Of a DNA stretch of 64,000 bases, positions 36,528 through 44,960 are shown piece by piece; within the stretch, counting starts at the first letter, position 1; each line of letters begins with the position of its first letter. The stretch spans positions 2,108,001 to 2,172,000 of the forward strand of contig NZ_CP119789.1 of the NCBI RefSeq assembly GCF_029338275.1, written 5' to 3'. Both the position numbers and the translations under genes were made by a program. This DNA comes from Haloarcula ordinaria (GTDB lineage: Archaea; Halobacteriota; Halobacteria; Halobacteriales; Haloarculaceae). Below the pieces are notes generated by a model, which did not search any database, had not been told where the DNA came from, and saw nothing but the letters and a program-made list of their open reading frames with translations.

Positions 36528-37491
36528 CGCTACCACCCATCCGTCCGGCGTCTGTAATCAACAGCGGGGCTCCTCTGGCGGTGCATATACCCCATTTCTA
36601 TCGGCATCGCCAAGAGTATGTCCTTCGGCACTGAGCACAAGTAGAATCGGGTTCTCCTGCCGTCTCTCGCGGTGTTCGGCCACCTGATTGGCTCACCGAC
36701 AGCGTACTTACCAATGCGGTCAACCCGACAGTGACGCTGCGTAGTGCCCAGAGGCCTCACGAGAGGAGGATTCCCTGAATAGATGTCTGTTTCCCGTTCC
36801 GGGGGGCATCTCGGTTATCGCGTACAAAAGTGGCAACAACTATTGCATCCCCTCCGAGCACCACTTTATCGGTTCGTGTTTGGCCGCAGGGCGATCCGTA
36901 GATTCGACTCAGGCCGGTTATCGACGCGACTATTGGAACGACTGCCATCTGTTGGCCAATTCGAACCGCTACAGGAATCAATTGAGAGTTTTCCTCTCCC
37001 ACGCAGGAGAGCTACTGCGATACCACGGCGTCTCCTTAGCACGGTCGGACGTTTGACACCAGAACACCGCTGTGGGTCGCGCTAAGTGAACTGCGGTGCG
37101 TCTTGATTCTGCGAGGGGAGCAAGAACGCAGTGTATTCTGCGGACCGCCATCCAGAGAGAGCGTCGTGAAGCGACGCTCCGATTCGATTGATCTCACATC
37201 TGGTCCTGGGGTTCTGATACCCGTTGGATACATCCCGACTCGGAGTCGCTATCAAAGAGGATTGAGTCCGACCACACTGGGCGCCTGTTTGAACGGCCGG
37301 AAAGCTGTGCCACGGTAAGGGATTATATTTGTGTGTATAGTCGATCGGTAGCGGAGTCATGCCAACTGAGCAGTTATATCTGAGTATATAGGCTCAAAAT
37401 TCGCCAAATTTCATACCTATATTCCCGAATAAGTGTGTTTATCCGGGTGAGTAGGATTAAATTGATAATGCCTCCGTGAGAGGCCCAACAC
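36528..37491. other. gene-poor, AT-richer kilobase
   Basis: Nearly 1 kb without a gene I can support. Base composition falls clearly toward the right end (37,320-37,480). Open frames are short, basic and lack recognisable motifs. One perfect hairpin lies at 37,159-37,179. This could be decayed mobile DNA next to the recombinase gene, but no terminal repeats or transposase remnants are visible. Confidence 0.5.
37159..37179. repeat. perfect 8-bp hairpin
   Basis: GAGCGTCG and CGACGCTC arms enclose a 5-nt loop TGAAG. It is not next to a gene end, so a terminator role is not evident. Confidence 0.6.
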
Positions 37492-37908
37492 ATGTCGACA
37501 GACGAGGGGAGCGAGCGGGCCGTCGTCCGGACGTACGTTCCTGCTTATCAAAAGGAGCTGTGGCAGGACCACGCCGACGACCTCGACATGAGTCAGAGCG
37601 AATTCGTCCGCACGATGGTCCAGGCGGGTCGCAGCGGCTTCGAACCGCCCGAATCAGTGGATGCGGCAGACTCGACGGTACGGACGCCCGAGGAACCACC
37701 TTCTCAGGACGCAACCCCTGGGGGTGAGGGCCTCGAAGACCGGGTGCTCGAAACGCTCTCGGATGGTGGTCACTACGATTGGGACGAGTTGCTCACCGAA
37801 CTCACCGACGATATCGAAGCACGACTCGAAGAGACTCTGCAGGAGCTCCAGTCCAGTGGCCGGGTCAGATACAGCGGCAGACACGGAGGGTACGTGCTCG
37901 ACAGATGA
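37492..37908 (+). CDS. DUF5805 family protein
   Basis: 138 aa. The N-terminus (1-45) looks like a ribbon-helix-helix or related DNA-binding motif (VRTYVPAYQKELWQDHADDL, MSQSEFVRTMV). A linker and a C-terminal winged-helix-like segment (RVLETLSDGGHYDWDELL ... VRYSGRHGGYVLDR) follow. Family members occur beside tyrosine recombinase genes in haloarchaea. Here the stop overlaps the recombinase ATG by 4 nt, so the two are translationally coupled and probably act together. Function is unknown; recombination accessory factor is the best guess. Confidence 0.75.
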   Translation: MSTDEGSERAVVRTYVPAYQKELWQDHADDLDMSQSEFVRTMVQAGRSGFEPPESVDAADSTVRTPEEPPSQDATPGGEGLEDRVLETLSDGGHYDWDELLTELTDDIEARLEETLQELQSSGRVRYSGRHGGYVLDR

Positions 37909-38945
37909 GTTCCGAGACAACCGACCCAGACTCCGACGACGATGCAGTGGGATACTTCCTCGACGACATCACGTTCCACGGCAAGAGCGAACGAACCCGG
38001 TCGTCCTACGAGCGCGTGCTCCGTGACTTCGAGTCGTTCCTCGCGGAGGGTGGACATCCCGTTCCCGTGGGAGAAGCCAGCCACAGGGACTGTATGGCCT
38101 ACGTACACAGCCTCAGAGGCGACAAGAGCGAGAGTACGGTGGCGACCTACGCCTCCTACCTCCACCGGTTTTTCGCGTACATGACCCAGGTCGGAACCTT
38201 CGAGGGGAATCCGATGACGCTGGTCATGGAAGAGATGGACGAATCGATCAACACCGACCCGACGCGACGCGAGATCGGACTCCCGGCGATGCGGTCGTTC
38301 GTCGCCGAGATGACGCACCCGCTCGAACGAGCCGTCGTGGTCACGCTGCTGAAGACCGGGATGCGTGTCGGTGAACTGTGTAATCTGGACATCCGGGACC
38401 TTCACCTCGCCGAACCGGGCCCACGGCCGTCTGTGCCGGTGAGAGCAGGCCTCGACGGGCGCCCCGATTCGCTGTACGTTGCTGCGGAACCGGCCCGTGG
38501 AAGCGTCGTCAACGGCGAAGAACGAACGGCGTCGAACAAGCGCAAACGTGAGACGACGATTCCTGTCGACGAGGAGCTGGCTGGCCTACTGCGCCGCTGG
38601 CTCGCGATACGTCCAGATACACGGTCCCCCGCAGACCCGCTGTTCGTGTCGACGAGTGGCAGCTGGGGCGAGCGCCTCACGCCCGACATGGTCCACCACG
38701 CGGTCGAAACACACGCGCGGGAGCATGGCTGGTACCGGGAGGGCGGCGGTGCCGAAGAGAACGTGACGCCACACTACTTCCGGCACTTCTTCACCACCCA
38801 TCTCCGGGACCGGACCGGCGACAGGGGCGTCGTGAAGTATCTCCGTGGGGACGTCGCGCAGGACGTCATCGACACGTACACCCACGAGTGGGGGAACCGA
38901 ATCCGCCAGGTGTACGAGGCGAATATCTATCGGCTGCTGGACTAA
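37905..38945 (+). CDS. tyrosine recombinase (XerC/D-like)
   Basis: 346 aa from MSSETTDPDSDD. A SAM-like core-binding domain (about 15-120) is followed by the catalytic domain: Arg in TGMRVGELCNLDIRD, HYFRHFFTTHLRD with His and Arg, and the nucleophile Tyr325 in DTYTHEW. The position usually His or Trp in LGH is Asp here (LRGD). No tRNA or attachment repeats flank it, and the upstream gene is cotranscribed. A resident chromosome or plasmid resolution role is as likely as a mobile element. Confidence 0.82.
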   Translation: MSSETTDPDSDDDAVGYFLDDITFHGKSERTRSSYERVLRDFESFLAEGGHPVPVGEASHRDCMAYVHSLRGDKSESTVATYASYLHRFFAYMTQVGTFEGNPMTLVMEEMDESINTDPTRREIGLPAMRSFVAEMTHPLERAVVVTLLKTGMRVGELCNLDIRDLHLAEPGPRPSVPVRAGLDGRPDSLYVAAEPARGSVVNGEERTASNKRKRETTIPVDEELAGLLRRWLAIRPDTRSPADPLFVSTSGSWGERLTPDMVHHAVETHAREHGWYREGGGAEENVTPHYFRHFFTTHLRDRTGDRGVVKYLRGDVAQDVIDTYTHEWGNRIRQVYEANIYRLLD

Positions 38946-39149
38946 CTAGCAGACAGTTGTCTACTTCGTAACTTCGATTGGTGACTGGTGCCAGACCGAT
39001 AAATCGTATATCGCTATATGGAATGCCGGCCACCGAGTCCGAGGTTTCGTAGCCGACCCGGATGGCCACGTTACGGCCTGAACAGCCCGCGCCGGGAGTA
39101 TCAGGTGGTACGATTATATGTTAACCTGCCGAAATTATCTTGAAGAAAA

Positions 39150-39572
39150 ATGACTGTCGCAGACATCGCACGGGCAGACGTAATGACCGCGAAGCGCGAC
39201 CAATCCGCCGGCAACCTCGCGACGGTGATGAAAGAGGAATCCGTCGGGAGCGTCATCATCGTCGACGAGCGACGGCCGGTCGGCATCGTGACCGACCGCG
39301 ACCTCGTGGTCGAGGTCCTCGAACCCCGGCGTGACCCGACTGCCGTGACGGCCGGTGACATCATGACGGACGCACCGGTGACGCTGAACGGGTCCGAGGG
39401 TGTGTTCGAAGCCACCAGCAAGATGTTCGAACACGCGGTCCGACGGTTGCCGGTCGTCGACGACGAGGACAACGTGTCGGGTATCCTGACACTGGATGAC
39501 CTCGTCGTGTTGCTGACCGACGAACTCGACAACCTCGCCGGCGTCATCGAAGCGGAATCACCACCGTACTGA
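39150..39572 (+). CDS. two-CBS-domain protein
   Basis: 140 aa made of two CBS modules: ADVMTAKRDQSAGNLATVM ... IVTDRDLVVEVL, and DIMTDAPVTLNGSEGVFEAT ... ILTLDDLVVLL. CBS pairs bind adenine nucleotides and act as energy sensors. No effector domain is attached, so it must work on a partner. A GATTATATG box about 32 nt upstream gives a short leader. The following gene is convergent. Confidence 0.88.
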   Translation: MTVADIARADVMTAKRDQSAGNLATVMKEESVGSVIIVDERRPVGIVTDRDLVVEVLEPRRDPTAVTAGDIMTDAPVTLNGSEGVFEATSKMFEHAVRRLPVVDDEDNVSGILTLDDLVVLLTDELDNLAGVIEAESPPY

Positions 39573-39601
39573 CCGGCCAGGTGCGTCTCCCGCGGCCGTT
39601 T

Positions 39602-39934
39602 CTATTCGCGGTCGAGGTTCGGACCCGGCTTCCAGGTGTTCCCTTCGAGGGTCACCAGGTCGTATCGTTCGAGCACCTGCAGCGTGTCGACGACCGCCTG
39701 CGCGTCGAACGAGACGGCCATCGCGTCGGGCAACCGGTCGGCGATTGCACTCCGCGTCCCGCCGTCCATCTGGACGATCGTCTCGAGCAGCGTCTCGAGG
39801 TCACCCATGAGAGGGTCGAGGCCGGGGCTCCCGTTGCTGGGTTGCTGGAGTCTGTCCATAACGTCGTCGTAGTTACCGGTGATTTCGAGTGAGACGGCGA
39901 CAGTATCGCTCTCTGTCTCTGATTCGTCGTCCAT
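39602..39934 (-). CDS. hypothetical haloarchaeal protein
   Basis: 110 aa, acidic, no membrane segment. Residues 45-105 (LETLLETIVQMDGGTRSAIADRL, then VDTLQVLERYDLVTLEGNTW) read like a small winged helix, suggesting a regulator. I do not recognise the family. GC-rich third positions and tail-to-tail placement against the CBS gene support it being real. Confidence 0.65.
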   Translation of the reverse strand: MDDESETESDTVAVSLEITGNYDDVMDRLQQPSNGSPGLDPLMGDLETLLETIVQMDGGTRSAIADRLPDAMAVSFDAQAVVDTLQVLERYDLVTLEGNTWKPGPNLDRE

Positions 39935-39995
39935 ACCAGACCTATTCAGAGTGAAATTTCAAAAGTGTTTCTATCACTCCAGATTCCGCACACGG

Positions 39996-40139
39996 ATGGT
40001 CTCTAGATATGGCCACCGTCGCTCACGAATACGCCCTCACCGCTTCGATGGCCGACCGATCGCGTGGGCCTGGTCCAAGTGGTGGGCCCGGTCTCCCAGT
40101 CACTGTCCGGACTGCGGTACCCGAGAGGTAGTCTCCTAG
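39996..40139 (+). CDS. possible 47-aa basic CPxCG mini-protein
   Basis: A short frame ending WWARSPSHCPDCGTREVVS carries one CPDCG knuckle and many Arg/Trp residues. Single-knuckle mini-proteins exist in haloarchaea and dimerise round zinc. It overlaps the rdfA stop by 4 nt on the other strand. The Arg-rich N-terminus is unlike its neighbours, so chance is quite possible. Confidence 0.3.
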   Translation: MVSRYGHRRSRIRPHRFDGRPIAWAWSKWWARSPSHCPDCGTREVVS

Positions 40140-40753
40140 TCCCGCTGGCACTCACAACCCCGTTGGTCGAACAGTTCCGACACCGAATACTGCGAGCCAC
40201 ACTCCTGGCAGAGCACCTGCGCGTCGAGGAACACCTCGAAATCGCCCAGTTCGAACCGATCGGAGTTGCGCAGCTTCTCGATGCGTTCCTCGGTGACCGA
40301 CATTGTTCTGGTCATCAGTCGCTGGATGCTCTCTAAGTCCTTCTGTATCTTCTCGTCGTCCGAAGGCCCTTCGTACGCCGCCCCACGCCACTCTTTGAGA
40401 TACGACCGGATGGCCTGGTAGGTGACGAAGTCACTCTGGAGCGCGTCGACGTCGATGCCATTGCGTTCGAGCCGACTCCGCGTGTCGGTCTGGACACCGG
40501 TACTCACGTCCTCGTCGGTGAGGTTCCGGTAGGTCATGTCGACGTTGGCTTCCAGCGCGTTCATGCCCGCATCGAGCAGCGTCTGCTCGAGGAGGCGCTT
40601 GTTGAACAGCGTCGCGAGGTCCCGGAGGCTCAGGCGCTCCTCGCCGGTCCCCGTCCAGCGTGCTTCCAGCTCCGCTCCAAACCCGTCGAGGTCGTACTCG
40701 TCGATGAGCCGAGCCACCTTGCTCGATGGGCGGTCTTCTGTCGCATCAACCAT
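40136..40753 (-). CDS. rdfA: rod-determining factor RdfA
   Basis: 205 aa. SSKVARLIDEYDLDGFGAELEARWTG at the N-terminus, NKRLLEQTLLDAGM in the middle and a C-terminal zinc-binding end (LCQECGSQYSVSELFDQRGCEC) match the RdfA family. In Haloferax volcanii RdfA is needed for the rod form of the cell-shape switch. It sits 45 nt after an SMC-like gene, the usual partner, with its own TTTTTACTG box. Confidence 0.85.
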   Translation of the reverse strand: MVDATEDRPSSKVARLIDEYDLDGFGAELEARWTGTGEERLSLRDLATLFNKRLLEQTLLDAGMNALEANVDMTYRNLTDEDVSTGVQTDTRSRLERNGIDVDALQSDFVTYQAIRSYLKEWRGAAYEGPSDDEKIQKDLESIQRLMTRTMSVTEERIEKLRNSDRFELGDFEVFLDAQVLCQECGSQYSVSELFDQRGCECQRD

Positions 40754-40798
40754 CTAGTGGATACACCCACGGGAGAGATCAGTAAAAACGTATCGCCC

Positions 40799-42754
40799 TC
40801 AGATGTCCGTGATTCTGTGATACTCCTCGTCGAGCGCCTGGGCGTCCTCCGGTAGTAGCGCGACGACGAGGTACTCTGCGTAATCGCTGAAGTAGTCGAC
40901 CAGCGCGGCGATGCGGTCCGCGTCGATGGCCTCCAGGGAGTCCAGGAGCATGAACGGAACCACCTCGTGCAGGTCGTGAACGAGATAGCCCGCCAGCGCG
41001 AAGATGAGCCCGGTCACTTTCCGTTCGCTCTCGCTCAGGTGGTCGATGGTGTCTTCGTAGGCAGCGCCGTTCTCGGTGGTCCGGACGATATGCAGCTCGA
41101 ACATCGTTCGGTCGACGGTCCGGCGGCCCTCCCGGACCGACTTCTCGACCCGTTCGATCCAGATTCGGTCGAGGTTATCGTACTCGAGGGTCTCCAGCAA
41201 TGCGTCCATGTGCTGGTTGAACTCCTCGGCCGCCTGGCTCTCTATCTGGTCGATCTTCGTCCGGAGGTCGGTGAGCTCGTCGCCGAGTTCCTCGCGTTCC
41301 GTCCGAAGTTCCTCGGCTTCGTCGAGCAGTGATTCGATCGATTCGATTTCCTCTGTCTTCTCGTCTAAGTCCGATTCGAGGCGTTCAATCTCGAACTCGA
41401 GCTGGTTGGCCTCAGTGTGCAACGAGAGGATGTCCTCGAAGTCCTCGGATTCGAGTGCTTCGACGTCTGATTCGAGCGTCTCGACGGTCTTCATGAGCGA
41501 CTGGCGCTGCTCTTTGAGAGAGTCGACCTGCTCGGACCGTCGTTGGAGTTCCGCCTCGATGTCGCCGAGTTTCTCGTCCAACCGCTCGCGACGGCGCTCC
41601 TTGCGCTCGGCTTCGGACTGCTGTTCTTTCAGGTCCTCAAGCTCCGACTTGAGGTCGTTCAGGTCCCCGACCTTCTCCTGACGGAGCGTCTGCAAGCGGT
41701 CGACGGTCTGTTCGATCTGCTCGCGGTCGACGGTCGAGCCACACGTCCAGCACACCATGCTCTCCGCGTCGTCGGCGAGTAGTCGGTCGGTCACTTCGCC
41801 GTTGTCCGCGCTCGCTTGCTCGAGCGACTGCATGACCTCGTAGTCCTCACCCTCCAGTCGTTCCTCGTTGTACTGGATGAGGCTCTGGAGGTCGGATATC
41901 TCCGTACTGAGCGATTGGCGCCGTTCCCGGAGCCGGACGATTTCGTTCTCGAGGTCTTCATGTTCGCCCATCGGCGCTGACGGGAGGGCGTCGCGTTCGT
42001 CTTCGACCTCGTTTCGCTCCGACTTCAGCGAGGCGATACTCTCTTCCTGGGTCTCTATCTTCCGGCGAATCGATTCGATCTCGGATCGGGTCTCGCGGAG
42101 TTCGTCGAGCTTCGATTCGAGCTTCTGCTGTTCTCGACGGCTCTCCTCGATGTTGCGACTACTTTCGTCGATCTCCGTTTCGAGCGTCGCGAGCTCGTCC
42201 CGTTTTGCCTCGATCTGCTCGCGCAAGTCTGTCCGCTGTTGTTCGAGCTTCGGGAGGTCGGTCTTCCGGTTCTCGATCGTCGCGAGCTCTTCGTTGATGT
42301 CCTCCTTCTTGGCTTCGAGTTGGCTGATTTCCTCTTTGATTGCCGTCGTATCGACCGGGCGCATGATGATCTCTCTGAGGTCGTCACCGCGGGCGACGGA
42401 CTGACGGGGTTCGTTGGTCTCGAGGAGGAAGGCAAAGAGGTCCGCAACTTCGGGGTCGTCGAGGTACGTCTCGCCGGAGAACTTGACGGCGTCACCCGCC
42501 CGTGAGAGGGTCCGCTCGTAGGTCTCGCCCCCGAGTTCGAGCCGAATCTGTCCCTCGTCGGAATCCCCTTTCAGCGTCACCTGTCGACTGCCCATGATAC
42601 CCATGACGGACTGGAGGAACGACGTCCTGTTCGTCGCGTTCTTTCCGGTGAGGACAGTCACTCCGGGTGGAATGTCTACCTGCGTGTTACCGATACCACC
42701 GACGTTCTGGACCTCGAACCGAGCGACGTCGGAGACTTGACTCGATGAACTCAT
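40799..42754 (-). CDS. archaea-specific SMC/Rad50-related ATPase
   Basis: 651 aa from ATG 42754. The N-terminal ATPase half has a nonstandard Walker A, TGKNATNRTS. Two long coiled coils (about 170-330 and 345-560) flank a zinc-hook-like CWTCGS (C335, C338). The C-terminal half has SESERKVTGLIFALAGYL as signature and VPFMLLDSLEAIDA as Walker B. This is a Rad50-like rod with a hook, but shorter. It precedes rdfA, so a role in the cell-shape pathway or in DNA organisation is inferred. The start is fixed by a TATA box 23-31 nt upstream. Confidence 0.87.
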   Translation of the reverse strand: MSSSSQVSDVARFEVQNVGGIGNTQVDIPPGVTVLTGKNATNRTSFLQSVMGIMGSRQVTLKGDSDEGQIRLELGGETYERTLSRAGDAVKFSGETYLDDPEVADLFAFLLETNEPRQSVARGDDLREIIMRPVDTTAIKEEISQLEAKKEDINEELATIENRKTDLPKLEQQRTDLREQIEAKRDELATLETEIDESSRNIEESRREQQKLESKLDELRETRSEIESIRRKIETQEESIASLKSERNEVEDERDALPSAPMGEHEDLENEIVRLRERRQSLSTEISDLQSLIQYNEERLEGEDYEVMQSLEQASADNGEVTDRLLADDAESMVCWTCGSTVDREQIEQTVDRLQTLRQEKVGDLNDLKSELEDLKEQQSEAERKERRRERLDEKLGDIEAELQRRSEQVDSLKEQRQSLMKTVETLESDVEALESEDFEDILSLHTEANQLEFEIERLESDLDEKTEEIESIESLLDEAEELRTEREELGDELTDLRTKIDQIESQAAEEFNQHMDALLETLEYDNLDRIWIERVEKSVREGRRTVDRTMFELHIVRTTENGAAYEDTIDHLSESERKVTGLIFALAGYLVHDLHEVVPFMLLDSLEAIDADRIAALVDYFSDYAEYLVVALLPEDAQALDEEYHRITDI

Positions 42755-42776
42755 TACTCTCAGGTTGGAACGTACA

Positions 42777-42785
42777 TTATAAAAA
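42777..42785 (-). promoter_or_regulatory. TATA box of the SMC-like gene (leaderless)
   Basis: TTTTTATAA on the minus strand ends 23 nt before the ATG at 42754. Confidence 0.65.
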
Positions 42786-42847
42786 TTAACTGGTCCAATC
42801 GACGGAAACGGTCGGAGCAGTGCGTTCTCATAATGAATGTACAATTG

Positions 42848-43030
42848 TTACATGTCTCGTTCGGACGGTACCCACGAGAGAAATAGCTCGCACCGCTCGG
42901 ACGACATCAAGTCGAGCACCAGGAGTCCCTGTGTTGTGACGTGAGTTCGTGGGTAGCGCCGCCACCGCCTGGCCAGTGTCACTGCAGTCACCGCGAAATC
43001 GTCGAACTCGATACGGAGCGTTCGATTCAT
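42848..43030 (-). CDS. possible 60-aa small protein
   Basis: MNRTLRIEFDDFAVTAVTLA ... LVLDLMSSERCELFLSWVP has mixed alpha/beta composition and G/C-rich third positions. It lies upstream of the SMC-like gene on the same strand. I do not recognise a family and no clear promoter or RBS is visible. Confidence 0.33.
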   Translation of the reverse strand: MNRTLRIEFDDFAVTAVTLARRWRRYPRTHVTTQGLLVLDLMSSERCELFLSWVPSERDM

Positions 43031-43326
43031 CTGCGATAGGCGCATTTGTTTTCAAACCACTATCATTTATCGTTAAATATATATGGTTAGTCTCGATCCG
43101 AGTATTGATATCTTGTTCTGTTCGGACGGTTTTGCGCTTGCAAGGCCTCTTCGCCGGGTGGTGGGCCCGAATACCCGCGTCAGGGCCTGTTGTTTAGGGA
43201 CGGTCTCCAACCGGCCCGGCGTCGGCCGATTACGCCTCATCGGACATATATAAGTAGCGTCACGAGACCCGGCGATATCGGTCGGTAAGTAAAAGACTTA
43301 TTGTTCTTAACGCGGTACTGTTTCGC

Positions 43327-44058
43327 ATGTCAGCGTCCCCCACCCGGGAAAACCCCCACTGGTACCTCCACTCGCTTCACGAGTACGTCGCGGAACCCCT
43401 CGAGACGGCCCTGACGGCCCTGGACCGCGAGCACGGAGAACTGACAGCAGAGTCTGAGGCCCTCGAAACGTTTCGGGACATCGTTGTCGACGTCGACACA
43501 GAGGGGCCGCAAGGACGAGCCCCAGCTGCTCTCCAGACCCCGACTAAGACGACTGGCGCGACAGATACCGTGCGGGGGGCCTACGAACGGACCTTCTTCG
43601 ACGTGGCCCACCAGGAGGAGGTCTACGGGGATTCGCTGGTCGAGAGCATCGCGCGCGAGTTCGGGTGGGACTTCGCGTCGGTGCTCCGGCCAGGGAACTC
43701 GGTCCAGTTCTCGCCGGCCCTGAAGCAAGCGTTGCTCGCTGCGACGGAGCGGTCGATCGACCAGCGCCAGTCACTGCTCGCGTGCGTCGAGTCCGAACAG
43801 GAGTCGGTCGAGCGGGCGTCGACGGCCCTCCGGGACCTCCTGGAACCCATCGACAGCAGCGTCCTCCCTGAGTGGTACCGGAGCACGTTCGAGGCGGAGC
43901 TCCGAGCGATCACCGACACGCGCCAGCAGACGCTCCACGACAGGACAGAGACCTTCGACAACCACGACTTCTGTTCGTACCTCTACGAGAGCGCGGAGTG
44001 GACGTACCCGGTGCTGACGAGCGTCGCTCGGCTACGGGAGTCCGTGTCGCTGAGCTGA
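43327..44058 (+). CDS. DUF7260 family protein
   Basis: 243 aa, acidic, predicted helical throughout, no membrane span. HSLHEYVAEPLETALTALDREHGELTAE, GAYERTFFDVAHQEEVYGDSL and CSYLYESAEWTYPVLTSVARLR match the haloarchaeal DUF7260 pattern. Function is unknown. It stands alone with a GACTTATTG box about 30 nt upstream. Confidence 0.75.
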   Translation: MSASPTRENPHWYLHSLHEYVAEPLETALTALDREHGELTAESEALETFRDIVVDVDTEGPQGRAPAALQTPTKTTGATDTVRGAYERTFFDVAHQEEVYGDSLVESIAREFGWDFASVLRPGNSVQFSPALKQALLAATERSIDQRQSLLACVESEQESVERASTALRDLLEPIDSSVLPEWYRSTFEAELRAITDTRQQTLHDRTETFDNHDFCSYLYESAEWTYPVLTSVARLRESVSLS

Positions 44059-44960
44059 CTGTGGTATCAGTATAGTCCCCCTTATCGTGGCCGGACACGA
44101 GAAACTGACTCTGAGTCCGCGGCCGACCAGGTCCCACGAGTAACCAGCACTTATCGCAACGTTCCAGACCAGCTTGTTCGGAAGCGGGGCCGCTCAGCGC
44201 CCCTAGGCTGCATCTCCACACGGTTGCTTGTTCTCCTACGGGGTCAGATACGTCCGTTGTACGGGCCGCTAGGCTGAGATTTACAATACCGTGACGCTGC
44301 TTACTACAGCGTGTCGAACCGTTCTGGGTCACCGACCGGCACGAGCCGGGCGCGTGCAGGCCCGATTGCGGCACAGCCACACTCGTGGTCGCGGCGCCCG
44401 TGTCTCCGGAGCGGGGCTCCGACTGACGGCATCACTCGGTCGCCATGTCCAGGAACGGTCTGGGGCTCGCTTCCAGCGTTTCGCCGTAGTTTACGCTACG
44501 GCCAGGAGAGGAACGAATATCGGTCGGCGCAATCTCCGATTACCCGTCGATAACACCATTATAACAATACTCGTAGATAGCGCTCTCTACAGTGGGGAGA
44601 GTAGTTATCAGACAATTTGGCCGACATCCCTTGCCATCCCACCCGACCCCACCCACCCCCAGGCCAAGCATCGGGACGACTGCCGAGCCTTCTCGGCACT
44701 CGCACCCAACTTCTCTCTCCCCAAAACCTACTTATTGCCCAGTGTTGTGACGAGTTCCGCCACGTAGTCCTGCTGATTCGAACGAGCGGAGGCTGGGCGC
44801 TTCACGTGTTGGCGTACCCAACCTGACCGCTAAGCGGGTTCCCCAGAAGAACAGTTGGGCGCCCCTCGAACCTGCATGCGATTCTCTGACTCCGTACCGG
44901 ACAGACACAGAAGCCGATTCGACGAGCTGTCGGGAAGACGCCCCTGCAGCACCGCAGTCG
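44059..44960. other. 900-nt intergenic region with no supported gene
   Basis: I see no gene with a recognisable motif. An AT-rich patch at 44,550-44,610 and a C-rich run at 44,635-44,660 stand out. The segment CTAGGCTG occurs twice (near 44,203 and 44,270) in similar context. Decayed sequence or a noncoding RNA is possible. Confidence 0.5.

Noticed and set aside
36783..37360. Overlapping open frames that might be a transposase remnant
   Set aside because: No DDE or serine/HUH motif, no terminal inverted repeats and no target duplications could be found by eye.
44059..44960. Short open frames and possible tRNA in the gap before glmS
   Set aside because: No cloverleaf with a GTTCGAATC-type T arm and no frame with a family motif or good codon bias.
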